DNA from: Palleronia abyssalis
GTDB taxonomy: Bacteria > Pseudomonadota > Alphaproteobacteria > Rhodobacterales > Rhodobacteraceae
DNA: 40,619 bases
Direction of reading: 5' to 3'
Assembly: GCF_900302445.1 (NCBI RefSeq)
Contig: NZ_ONZF01000019.1
Span: forward strand, 1 to 40,619
Position 1 is the first letter of the stretch. The number at the start of each line of letters is the position of its first letter. A program made the position numbers and the translations under genes. Below, in pieces: positions 33,062-40,477 of the stretch. The notes beneath the pieces are model-generated. The model did not search any database. It had not been told where the DNA came from and saw only the letters and a program-made list of their open reading frames with translations.

Positions 33062-33410
33062 TCACTCAGCAGAAACTGCTTCAAAGCTCGTCAGTGCAGA
33101 CCGAAGGTTCTCCATGATTTCCTCTGCCAAGACCTCTGGTTCCGGCAGGTTCTTGAGGTCGGTCATCGACGCATCCCGCAGCCAGAACAGGTCGAGGCTC
33201 GCCTTGTCGCGGGCCAGAAGTTCTTCCCGGTTGAACGGGCGCCAGCGTCCGTCGGGGCTGTCCTCGCTCCACGTCGGGCTACGCTCGTGCCGGTTCCGTG
33301 GATTATTCGTCCGCCATCTTTAGGAAGATGAGGTAGGTCAGCTGCTCCAGGTACGCGGCGGAGTTCGGTCTCACGCCCTCGGCGCGCAGCCGGGTCTCGG
33401 CCGCCGACAT
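33062..33410 (-). pseudogene. hsdM: Internally deleted type I DNA methyltransferase gene (hsdM)
   Basis: The ATG at 33410 opens 35 residues typical of the HsdM N-terminus (S-A-A-Y-L-E-Q-L-T-Y-L-I-F-L-K-M-A-D-E), then stops. A second frame over 33062-33310 gives the typical C-terminus: N-P-R-N-R-H-E-R, D-G-R-W-R-P-F, D-K-A-S-L-D-L-F-W-L-R-D and L-P-E-P-E-V-L-A-E-E-I. The ~350 or more residues in between, with the whole SAM-binding and catalytic (N-P-P-F/Y) core, are gone. Only ~120 codons of about 480-500 remain. No hsdS or hsdR is recognisable nearby. The gene is dead. Confidence 0.8.
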
Positions 33411-33458
33411 ATCCGATGCGGACAACCCGTTCGCGCAGTTCGATTGAGGAGGAGGAAG

Positions 33459-33650
33459 ATGCAGTCACGCCTTGCCTCCCTGGTCGAAGCCGCGGTGAAT
33501 GTCGCGATCGGGTTCGTTGTCGCGCTTCTGACGCAGATGGCGCTGTTCCCGGCCATGGGGGTTCGGCTGTCGATGGACCGGCACCTGCTGATCGGGGCCG
33601 TGTTCACCCTCGTCTCCCTTGCACGAAGCGGCGTTGCGGGAGGCCGTTAG
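33459..33650 (+). CDS. DUF7220-like small membrane protein, C-terminus replaced
   Basis: 63 residues; AGGAGGAGGAAG precedes the ATG at 33459. M-Q-S-R-L-A-S-L-V-E-A-A-V-N-V-A-I-G-F is a start seen in short phage- and island-borne proteins of the DUF7220 kind, with two membrane helices. After S-L-A-R-S the usual basic end is missing, because the DNA changes at about 33622 into a recombinase fragment. Function unknown. Confidence 0.6.
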   Translation: MQSRLASLVEAAVNVAIGFVVALLTQMALFPAMGVRLSMDRHLLIGAVFTLVSLARSGVAGGR

Positions 33651-33849
33651 GTGCAACGCGGACGCCTTTGCGGTGGATCTGATGCCGGTGGTCGCGGAGA
33701 TCAGGGCGGCGGAGAGCACCTCCCTGAGAGCAATGGCGGCAGACCTGAATGCCCGAGGGATCAGGACGCGCCGCGGTGGACAGTGGCATATGTCGACTGT
33801 GCGGAACTTGTTGAAGAGAATCGAAGGCTCATCGGTCGGCGGCACGTGA
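33619..33849 (+). pseudogene. C-terminal fragment of a serine recombinase (copy 1)
   Basis: From about 33625 the frame reads R-E-A-V-R-C-N-A-D-A-F-A, S-L-R-A-M-A-A-D-L-N-A-R-G-I-R-T-R-R-G-G and W-H-M-S-T-V-R-N-L-L, the DNA-binding end of resolvase-type recombinases. The catalytic N-terminal domain with its serine is missing; the frame is fused to the truncated gene upstream. A second, diverged copy of the same region is at 35440-35679. Confidence 0.75.
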
Positions 33850-34091
33850 CCACGATCATCTTCTGCATCTAGCACAGCTTGACCGGAAAAGTTGCTTCTT
33901 GATCCCCGTTCCCCGTCGTTCGGCTGTGCCGCCGGAAGCCACTTCAGGCAGGTGCGCCATGTCAACGGCCGCGCCAACCCGGACCAGAACCTCATGGACC
34001 TGTTTGCCAATGTGCCTGATGAGGCGGGGCATTGTGTCCGTCCGGGGGCTGGCCCTGCCGCTAACGCGCTGTCACACTGCCGTGGATAGCA

Positions 34092-35267
34092 ATGGCGAAA
34101 ACGATGGGCGATCGACGCTTCCTTTCCAGACTGGTCCTGTCAGCGCTCACGGCGATCATCGTCGGAATCGCGTGGCAAAGCGGCCCGCTTTTGATCCAAA
34201 GCTTCCTGGGGCCACCTGTCGAGCAGCGGGAGGTCAATCCCCGCGCCGATCTGCCAGCGGAAGAGCGCTCTGTCATTGAGACCTTCCAGGCGGCGCGCGA
34301 AAGCGTGGTGTTCATCACCACGTCCGCGCGCGTCATCGATCCGTGGACTCGGCGCTCCGCCGAAGTGTCACAGGGAACCGGGTCGGGCTTTATCTGGGAC
34401 GCGCAGGGACATGTGGTGACGAACCACCACGTGATCGCAGGCGCCGACGGAGCCTTGATCCAGCTGGCGAATGGCGAGACCTATCGGGCACGGCTAATCG
34501 GCGCCGACCCTGCCCACGATCTCGCCGTGCTCAGGATCGAGGGGGGAGAGGAGGCTCCACCGCTCCCGACCGGACGCAGCGCCGACGTGCAAGTCGGACA
34601 GAAGGTGCTGGCGATCGGCAATCCCTTCGGGTTGGACTGGACGCTAACGACCGGCGTCGTATCGGCGCTGGACCGCGAGTTTCCGGGGGAAGACCGCCGT
34701 ACCCTACGGGGCTTGATCCAGACTGACGCGGCGATCAATCCCGGCAATTCCGGCGGCCCTCTCCTTGACAGTGCCGGGCGGCTGATCGGGGTGAATACCG
34801 CCATCTTCAGCCTGTCCGGAGCCAGTGCGGGCATTGGCTTCGCCGTTCCGGTGGATATCGTGAACCGGGTGGTCCCGCAGTTGATTGAGCATGGCCGCTA
34901 CTCACCACCGGAGCTCGGGATCGAATACGATCAGCGGATCAATGAATTGGCGCGCCGGCAGGGGTTGTCGGGTGTGCTGGTGCTGGGCGTCGAACCGGGT
35001 TCAGCCGCCGACAGGATCGGCCTCGAGCCCGCGTCATTCACCTCCGATGGTCGCCTCGTTCCGGGCGACATCATTGTCGAGGTAGGTGGCAGACCGGTCG
35101 CCACCAGCGAAGATCTGATGGTGGCGCTCGACACGCACGAGCCCGGAGACGAGGTCGAGATCACGTTCCTCCGGGGCGGTCGACCGAACACCAGGAACAT
35201 CACCCTCGATGACCCACCTGATGGTCCCTCACCTGACACTGCAGGGCCGTGGGCAGGAAGCCGGTGA
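34092..35267 (+). CDS. DegP/HtrA-like periplasmic serine protease with PDZ domain
   Basis: 391 residues. A signal anchor lies at ~12-38 (L-V-L-S-A-L-T-A-I-I-V-G-I-A-W). The trypsin-like domain has the complete triad: His in V-T-N-H-H-V (~114), Asp in A-H-D-L-A-V (~145) and Ser in N-P-G-N-S-G-G-P (~220). One PDZ domain follows (~275-375), with G-V-L-V-L-G-V-E-P-G-S and G-D-I-I-V-E-V-G-G. DegS-like proteins have this one-PDZ layout. It probably stays attached to the inner membrane and degrades or cleaves misfolded envelope proteins. It stands alone between two recombinase fragments, so it looks like imported cargo. Confidence 0.92.
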   Translation: MAKTMGDRRFLSRLVLSALTAIIVGIAWQSGPLLIQSFLGPPVEQREVNPRADLPAEERSVIETFQAARESVVFITTSARVIDPWTRRSAEVSQGTGSGFIWDAQGHVVTNHHVIAGADGALIQLANGETYRARLIGADPAHDLAVLRIEGGEEAPPLPTGRSADVQVGQKVLAIGNPFGLDWTLTTGVVSALDREFPGEDRRTLRGLIQTDAAINPGNSGGPLLDSAGRLIGVNTAIFSLSGASAGIGFAVPVDIVNRVVPQLIEHGRYSPPELGIEYDQRINELARRQGLSGVLVLGVEPGSAADRIGLEPASFTSDGRLVPGDIIVEVGGRPVATSEDLMVALDTHEPGDEVEITFLRGGRPNTRNITLDDPPDGPSPDTAGPWAGSR

Positions 35268-35439
35268 TCTGGCAGTCGTGATCATTGCGCCGGTCGCCAT
35301 GTGGAGAGCTTGCGGAGGCAAACGCATGCGACGGTACAGGAGACCGGCCGTATCTTGATCCGGGGCTCGGCCTGCTGCAGCCCCGAGCTTAGCGCGCACC
35401 GTGGGCGGCGCGACGCGGTCGAAGCACGGTGCCGCGGCG

Positions 35440-35679
35440 CTCAGACGGGTCGGCAAGGGCGGTGCGGCGCTGCAGGAGGCCGTCAGGGGCAATGGGGATG
35501 CCTTTGCGGTGGAACTGGCGCCGGCGGCCGCGGAGATCCGGGCGGCAGGGAGCACCGCCTTGCGCGCGATTGCAGGAGAGCTGAACGCCCGCGGGATCAG
35601 GACGCGACGCGGCGGGCAGTGGCACTTGTCGGATGTGCGGAACTTGCTCGCTCGCTGGCGCAAAAAGATCGTTTACTGA
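35440..35679 (+). pseudogene. C-terminal fragment of a serine recombinase (copy 2)
   Basis: Q-E-A-V-R-G-N-G-D-A-F-A, A-L-R-A-I-A-G-E-L-N-A-R-G-I-R-T-R-R-G-G and W-H-L-S-D-V-R-N-L-L-A-R match copy 1 position by position with several changes. The N-terminal catalytic part is missing and the frame starts in unrelated sequence. Copy 1 and copy 2 are direct repeats of about 170 bases bracketing the DegP-like gene. Confidence 0.75.
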
Positions 35680-35869
35680 GGAAAGCCGCAGCTCTCGCTG
35701 CGGTGTGCTATAGAACCTGCGGTCGCAATTGGCGGCGGAACGAGGATAATAGCTGGAGACATTTATACCGGCCGCTAGACTTGGAGCATCCCATCCCCAA
35801 GCTGCCACCGGGGGGCCTTCGAATCCTCCCAATCAGCGGCGAGCCATATCTCCCATTCCTCCGGTTCAG

Positions 35870-36117
35870 TGAGGAAGACCGGCGAGAGATCGATCGATGG
35901 CTGTACAACCGCGCGGAGAATTCACATCTGCCGTTCCGGCACCGCGAGCGGGCAATGCTTCGGTTCCAGCGTATGCGAAGTCTGCAGAAATTCGCCTCGG
36001 TCCACGCCTCCGTCACAAACCACTTCAACCAGAACCGCAGCCTTTCCAGCCGAAACATTCTTCAAGCTCGACCGGACCGCCGATCTCGCCGAGTGGCGCT
36101 CTCTCTTCGCAGGCTGA
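35870..36117 (+). pseudogene. C-terminal remnant of an IS6-family transposase, frameshifted
   Basis: N-R-A-E-N-S-H-L-P-F-R, R-E-R-A-M-L-R-F and L-Q-K-F-A-S-V-H-A-S are the conserved end of IS6-type transposases, including the last acidic residue of the DDE triad (E in A-E-N). Near 36050 the frame shifts and the ending L-A-E-W-R-S-L-F-A-G is read in the next frame, stopping at 36117. The first two thirds of the gene are absent. The 190 bases before it are open in the same frame but show nothing I can name. Confidence 0.75.
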
Positions 36118-36451
36118 TGGTTGGACCCACTGCCCTTTCTGAGACGGTTTCCAATTTGTCTGACACCACCCTCGGAGCCCGTCCGGACGTGGCTGCGGTT
36201 AGGCGACTGGTAAGGGCCGGCCCGACCCTGCGCGTTCACTGCGCGGCCCCGATACATCCCCGGACCGCTTTGCCTCCTTCCAGCATGTCCGAAGGCGAGA
36301 CAGCCTGCGCTACCTTTTTCATCGGTGCGAAGCGAACTCGTAAAAGAGGCGCTCGCCGATTGTTCCGCGGGCATTGTGATTCCTGTCCCAAGGCTTTCCC
36401 TCGCCTACCGACTGGTTAATGGTTGGAAATACAACCAAGAGGGACAGACAC

Positions 36452-37906
36452 ATGACGGCAATCGTCGATTTTTTGAACACGGTCTTATGGGGATACGTCC
36501 TCGTATACGGCTTGCTGGCTGTCGGGGTCTATTTCACCTGGCAAACAGACTTCCTGCAATTCCGGCACTTCGCCGAGTTCTTTCGCGTCATCAAGTCGTC
36601 GCGCGACACCTCTGCCGCGGGCATCTCTCCGTTCCAGGCGCTGACGATCTCCCTGGCGAGCAGGGTCGGCACGGGCAATCTCGCCGGGGTCGCCGTGGCG
36701 ATCTATCTCGGCGGTCCGGGTGCCGTGTTCTGGATGTGGATGGTCGCCCTCGTCGGCATGGCGACGGCCTACGCCGAGTCCACGCTGGCGCAGCTTTACA
36801 AGGTACGAAACGCGGATGAACAATATCGCGGCGGCCCGGCCTTCTACATGGCAAAAGGCATCGGGTCGAACGCCATGGGCTACGTCTTTTCGGTATGCCT
36901 CATCCTCAGCTTCGGACTGATCTTCTCGGCGGTGCAGGCCAACTCGATCTCCGTCGCCATGGAAGAGGCGTTCTCGATTCCCAAACTCGTCACCGGCCTC
37001 GTCATCGGCGGCCTTGCAGGCATCGTGATCTTCGGCGGCATCAAGTCCATCGCCCGGGTCGCGGAAAAGGTCGTTCCAGGCATGGCCGGGCTCTATATTC
37101 TCGTGGCGCTGGTCATCGTGCTCATCAACATCGCCGAAGTACCCGCCATGCTTGCGCTGATCGTCAAGTCGGCCTTCGGGTTCGAAGCGGCGGCGGGCGG
37201 CTTCACGGGTGGGTTCATGGCCGCACTGCTCAACGGCGTGAAGCGCGGCCTGTTCTCCAACGAGGCCGGCATGGGCTCGGCCCCCAATATTGCGGCCGTC
37301 GCGGTCCCTGATCCGCACCACCCCTCCAGTCAGGGGCTTGTGCAGGGACTTGGCGTCTTCATCGATACGCTGGTCATCTGCACGGCCACGGCGCTCATGA
37401 TCCTGCTGTCGGGCGTGGTCGACTATTCCGAAGGCGCACCCACAGGCATGGCGCTGACGCAGATCGCGCTGGAGCAGCATATCGGGGCGTTCGGTCCGAT
37501 CTTCGTCGGAATCGCGATCCTGTTCTTCGCCTTCACCTCGATCATCGGGAATTATTCCTACGCCGAGAGCGCGATGGAATTCCTCGGGATGGGTAAACGT
37601 ATCCCGCTCCTCGTGTTGAAGGTGCTCGTGGTCGCGATGGTGGTTTGGGGGTCCTTGCAGGCGGTCACGACCGTCTTCAATTTCGCCGACGCGTCGATGG
37701 CACTGATGGCGACGGTGAACCTGATGGCAATCCTGATCCTGTCCAAGACCGTCGCAAAACTCACGCGGGACTATTTCTCGCAACGTCGCGCCGGGAAAGA
37801 GCCCATCTTCAAGATCGCCGACTATCCCGAACTCGGCGATGGCGTGGATCAGTCGATCTGGAACCGCAACGTCGAGCGTGAAACGAGGGCCGCCAACCCC
37901 GAGTGA
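36452..37906 (+). CDS. AGCS-family alanine/glycine:cation symporter
   Basis: 484 residues from the ATG at 36452, which has GAGGGA seven bases upstream; the ATG at 36419 lacks a site. About ten to eleven membrane helices. The family signature is seen in Q-A-L-T-I-S-L-A-S-R-V-G-T-G-N-L-A-G (~60-78), G-G-P-A-F-Y-M (~125), and G-L-F-S-N-E-A-G-M-G-S-A-P (~265-277). Proteins of this kind (DagA/AlsT) import alanine, glycine or related small amino acids with sodium. The sarcosine/glycine side of creatine breakdown could make it useful here, but the two genes are 7.6 kb apart. Monocistronic, with a hairpin directly after the stop. Confidence 0.93.
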   Translation: MTAIVDFLNTVLWGYVLVYGLLAVGVYFTWQTDFLQFRHFAEFFRVIKSSRDTSAAGISPFQALTISLASRVGTGNLAGVAVAIYLGGPGAVFWMWMVALVGMATAYAESTLAQLYKVRNADEQYRGGPAFYMAKGIGSNAMGYVFSVCLILSFGLIFSAVQANSISVAMEEAFSIPKLVTGLVIGGLAGIVIFGGIKSIARVAEKVVPGMAGLYILVALVIVLINIAEVPAMLALIVKSAFGFEAAAGGFTGGFMAALLNGVKRGLFSNEAGMGSAPNIAAVAVPDPHHPSSQGLVQGLGVFIDTLVICTATALMILLSGVVDYSEGAPTGMALTQIALEQHIGAFGPIFVGIAILFFAFTSIIGNYSYAESAMEFLGMGKRIPLLVLKVLVVAMVVWGSLQAVTTVFNFADASMALMATVNLMAILILSKTVAKLTRDYFSQRRAGKEPIFKIADYPELGDGVDQSIWNRNVERETRAANPE

Positions 37907-37913
37907 AACCGGC

Positions 37914-37939
37914 GAGGCGAAGGTTGCCCCCCTCGCCTC
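37914..37939 (+). terminator. Hairpin after the symporter gene
   Basis: GAGGCGA and TCGCCTC form a seven-base stem with a 12-base loop, eight bases after the stop codon. No T tract follows, so it may act as a processing or pausing hairpin rather than a classical terminator. Confidence 0.45.
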
Positions 37940-38376
37940 ATGCCTTGATCGCGAGTCCGGGACCACATTCTCGCGGCCCTCTCGGAGATCTAACCTGACC
38001 TCATTGAGTGAGGCGGATCGATATATGGCGGCGGTCTCCAGCGAATGCCTTGTGGACCCCCGAGTCGAGATGAGGACGGGAAACGCACTCTCCGCGATAC
38101 GCGGATCTCCGAGGCATCCTCGCGGTATGGCCCGCTGCATCGGACGTCATCTTCTCGGAACGGCTGTCGCACTGCGACGTCGAGACCAGCACGTACACGG
38201 TCCGCGCAGGGGGCACGAATCGTGGTGCCCACCATACCACCTGGATTGCAGCGCAAACCGATAGCTGATGTCAGTGATCATTTCCGCCAAGAGCACACTC
38301 GGCTGCACCCGGCCCCATGTCTGTGCCTGCTGCTATTCGCAATCGAGATTTTCGGCACGCTTCCGGAAATCGCTCA
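37940..38376. other. Non-coding stretch before the phage lysis remnant
   Basis: No gene is supported. Several open frames exist on both strands but none has motifs or a ribosome binding site. Confidence 0.45.
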
Positions 38377-38584
38377 TATGTAGCCGGCCTGTTGATCGGC
38401 TCGGACATTGGGCGCGGCCGGGGTCGAGGTGGCCCAGCAGGTGCTGGCGGAAACGCAAAGCGCCATCCTTCCGCTGGTCCCGTATCTCGACGCCCTGCGC
38501 TGGGTGTTCATCGTGGTGGCGCTCGGCGGGATCGCGGTCACGATCTACGCCCGGCTTGATGACTGGAAGCGGGGGCGGCGATGA
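38377..38584 (+). pseudogene. C-terminal fragment of a phage endolysin with membrane tail
   Basis: The text Y-V-A-G-L-L-I-G-S-D-I-G in one frame continues, after one extra G near 38414, as A-A-G-V-E-V-A-Q-Q-V-L-A-E-T in the next frame and ends W-V-F-I-V-V-A-L-G-G-I-A-V-T-I-Y-A-R with a basic tail, stop at 38582-38584. This membrane-tailed end is known from holin-associated N-acetylmuramidases of Rhodobacterales prophages. The catalytic domain is gone. The stop overlaps the next gene in ATGA. Confidence 0.55.
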
Positions 38585-38838
38585 TCGGTGGGCTCCTGGT
38601 CGGGTTCGCTGCCAGCCCATGGATACGGGCGGCGCTGCGTTACGGCGCCATCGTCCTCGCTATGATTCTGTTCCTGCTCGCGCTTCGGCGCTCCGGGGAG
38701 CGAGCGGGACGCGTCGCCGAACGCCTTGAGACCGCGGAGAAGGCTAATGATGTCCAACGCCAGATGCTGAAGGCTGCGGCTCGCCGCCTTCGCGATCGCG
38801 ACGAGCTTGCTGAGCGCCGGCGCGACGGACGGTTCTGA
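38581..38838 (+). CDS. Rz-like inner-membrane spanin
   Basis: 85 residues: one membrane helix (~15-35, G-A-I-V-L-A-M-I-L-F-L-L-A-L) followed by a basic, coiled-coil-like segment with E-R-A-G-R-V-A-E-R-L-E-T-A-E-K. Size, topology, position after an endolysin end and the overlapping downstream gene match phage i-spanins, which help disrupt the outer membrane at lysis. The frame is intact, but it is stranded without its phage. Confidence 0.6.
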   Translation: MIGGLLVGFAASPWIRAALRYGAIVLAMILFLLALRRSGERAGRVAERLETAEKANDVQRQMLKAAARRLRDRDELAERRRDGRF

Positions 38839-39001
38839 CACGAGCGGGTTCGGGACGTGTGCACCCGTTGTCGAGTATAGCGCGAAGGTCCAGACGCGGG
38901 CGGCCGCGGAGCTGGCCCTGCTGCCGGAGGGCTCGGCGGTCGCGGAGATGCTCAGCGACTACGCGGTGATGCGAGACCAGGCGCGAGGTCGCATTCGCTA
39001 A
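38807..39001 (+). CDS. Rz1-like lysis accessory protein
   Basis: Overlaps the Rz-like gene in another frame, as Rz1 overlaps Rz. The open frame extends upstream of the TTG at 38807 to about 38771 and gives a hydrophobic leader (L-A-A-F-A-I-A-T-S-L-L-S-A-G) that has no ATG or GTG start I can see; start choice is uncertain. The end reads C-A-P-V-V-E-Y-S, L-L-P-E-G-S-A-V-A-E-M-L-S-D-Y-A-V-M-R-D-Q, a pattern common in short prophage proteins at this position. Confidence 0.5.
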   Translation: MLSAGATDGSDTSGFGTCAPVVEYSAKVQTRAAAELALLPEGSAVAEMLSDYAVMRDQARGRIR

Positions 39002-39162
39002 CTCGCTGCTTCTCAATCAAATACGCATGTCGCGCATTCTCTCCGGCAACTCTTCATCGTCGTTTTTTGGCGAGCCAGAGGCTTTCCGAAGAAGTAAGTC
39101 GCCGTGTATCCCTCTGCCATCTGGCTCCGTCTTCAGTGATAGGTAATCACTCGGACCGCTAC

Positions 39163-39297
39163 CTATTTCTTCTTGTGCTCGCCGAGATTGGTCAAGGCTT
39201 TGCCCTTCGTGAAGTCGGCTGTTGCAACGACCTTTTCCTTCACCTTCTTGGGCTTCTTAATTTCACGGTTGCCGCGTTGCTTGTCGCCTTTAGACAT
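39163..39297 (-). CDS. Small lysine-rich protein, 44 residues, downstream of groEL
   Basis: Starts M-S-K-G-D-K-Q-R-G-N-R-E-I-K-K-P-K-K and ends K-A-L-T-N-L-G-E-H-K-K-K. AGGAG lies eight to nine bases before the ATG at 39297. The start S-K-G-x-K-Q-R-G-N-R-E-x-K-K-P-K-K recurs in tiny conserved proteins of many proteobacteria, whose function is unknown to me. Very basic, no membrane segment. It lies 108 bases after the groEL stop on the same strand, with a hairpin between. Too short for usual gene calling. Confidence 0.75.
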   Translation of the reverse strand: MSKGDKQRGNREIKKPKKVKEKVVATADFTKGKALTNLGEHKKK

Positions 39298-39372
39298 TTC
39301 AGTTTCTCCTGGTTCTGAGTTTTTTTCTGAGTCAGTGCTCGGTGTTTGTTTTCATCAACACCGTGGATTAGT

Positions 39373-39397
39373 GTCCCGGGGCTACTGCCCGCGGGAC
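39373..39397 (-). terminator. Strong hairpin after groEL
   Basis: GTCCCGGGGC and GCCCGCGGGAC pair around the loop TACT (one bulged base). It begins nine bases after the groEL stop codon, on the minus strand. No T tract follows, so termination strength is uncertain. Confidence 0.5.
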
Positions 39398-39405
39398 GCC
39401 GCCGT

Positions 39406-40473
39406 TCACATCATTCCGCCCATTCCACCCATGTCGGACATTTCGCTGCCGGCCCCAGCCTTCTCGGGCTTTTGCGCGACCATCGCTTCGGTCGTGATCA
39501 ATAGCCCGGCAATGGACGCGGCGTTTTCGAGTGCGATCCGAACGACCTTCGTCGGATCGATGACACCGGCCTTCAGCATGTCGCCGTATTCTTCGGCCTG
39601 TGCGTCGAAACCGAAGCTCGGGCTGTCGTTCTCGATCACCTTTCCGACGACAACCGATCCGTCAACTCCGGCATTTTCGGCGATCTGGCGCAGCGGTGCT
39701 TGGATCGCGCGGCGGACGATCTTGATGCCGGCATCCTGATCATTGTTCTCACCCTTCAGCGTCGCCAGCACCTTGCCAGCGTGAACCAGTGCCACGCCGC
39801 CACCGGACACGACACCTTCCTGAACCGCAGCGCGGGTAGCATTCAGCGCATCGTCCACGCGGTCCTTGCGCTCCTTCACCTCGATCTCGGTTGCTCCGCC
39901 AACCCGGATCACGGCAATGCCGCCGGCAAGCTTGGCCAGCCGTTCCTGCAGCTTTTCCTTGTCGTAGTCCGACGTGGTCTCCTCGATCTGCGCCCGGATC
40001 TGGGTGACCCGCGCGGCGATCGCGTCCTTGTCGCCGGCACCGTCGATGATCGTCGTGTCATCCTTGGTGATCGCGACCTTCTTGGCGGACCCGAGCATGT
40101 CCATGGTGACATTTTCCAGCTTGGTGCCCATTTCTGCGGAAATCACCTGACCACTCGTCAGCACGGCAACGTCTTCCATCATCGCCTTGCGGCGGTCTCC
40201 GAAGCCGGGCGCCTTGACGGCCGCGACCTTCAGCCCGCCGCGCAGCTTGTTGACAACCAGCGTTGCCAAGGCCTCGCCCTCGATGTCCTCGGCCACGATC
40301 AGCAGTTGCTTGTCGGCCTGAATCACGGCTTCCAGCAGCGGCACCATGGAGGCAAGCGAGCTCAACTTCTTTTCATGAAGCAGGATAACGCAGTCATCCA
40401 GCTCGACGACCATCTTCTGAGAGTTCGTGATGAAATAGGGGCTGAGGTACCCGCGGTCGAACTGCATGCCCTC
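39406..40473 (-). pseudogene. groEL: groEL chaperonin gene lacking its first ~190 codons
   Basis: The frame opens [14 protein letters not shown], which in GroEL is near residue 190, and then runs without interruption to the C-terminal G-G-M repeat (M-G-G-M-G-G-M-M). The apical domain from that point, the second intermediate segment ([17 protein letters not shown]) and the C-terminal equatorial domain are present; the N-terminal equatorial domain with the ATP-binding D-G-T-T-T motif is missing. The break is at about 40474-40478, where an IS end begins. A product from the internal ATG at 40467 could not bind ATP or form a ring. Presumably a dispensable second groEL copy. Confidence 0.9.
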
Positions 40474-40477
40474 TGGC

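Noticed and set aside
33163-33468. 101-residue minus-strand frame M-T-A-S-S-S-S-S-I-E
   Set aside because: It overlaps the two hsdM pieces in the wrong frame; the HsdM similarity is in the other two frames.
35301-36419. 372-residue plus-strand frame
   Set aside because: It is a chance fusion running across the recombinase fragment in a wrong frame, then through the IS6 remnant, and ends in unrelated sequence; only the IS6 part is real.
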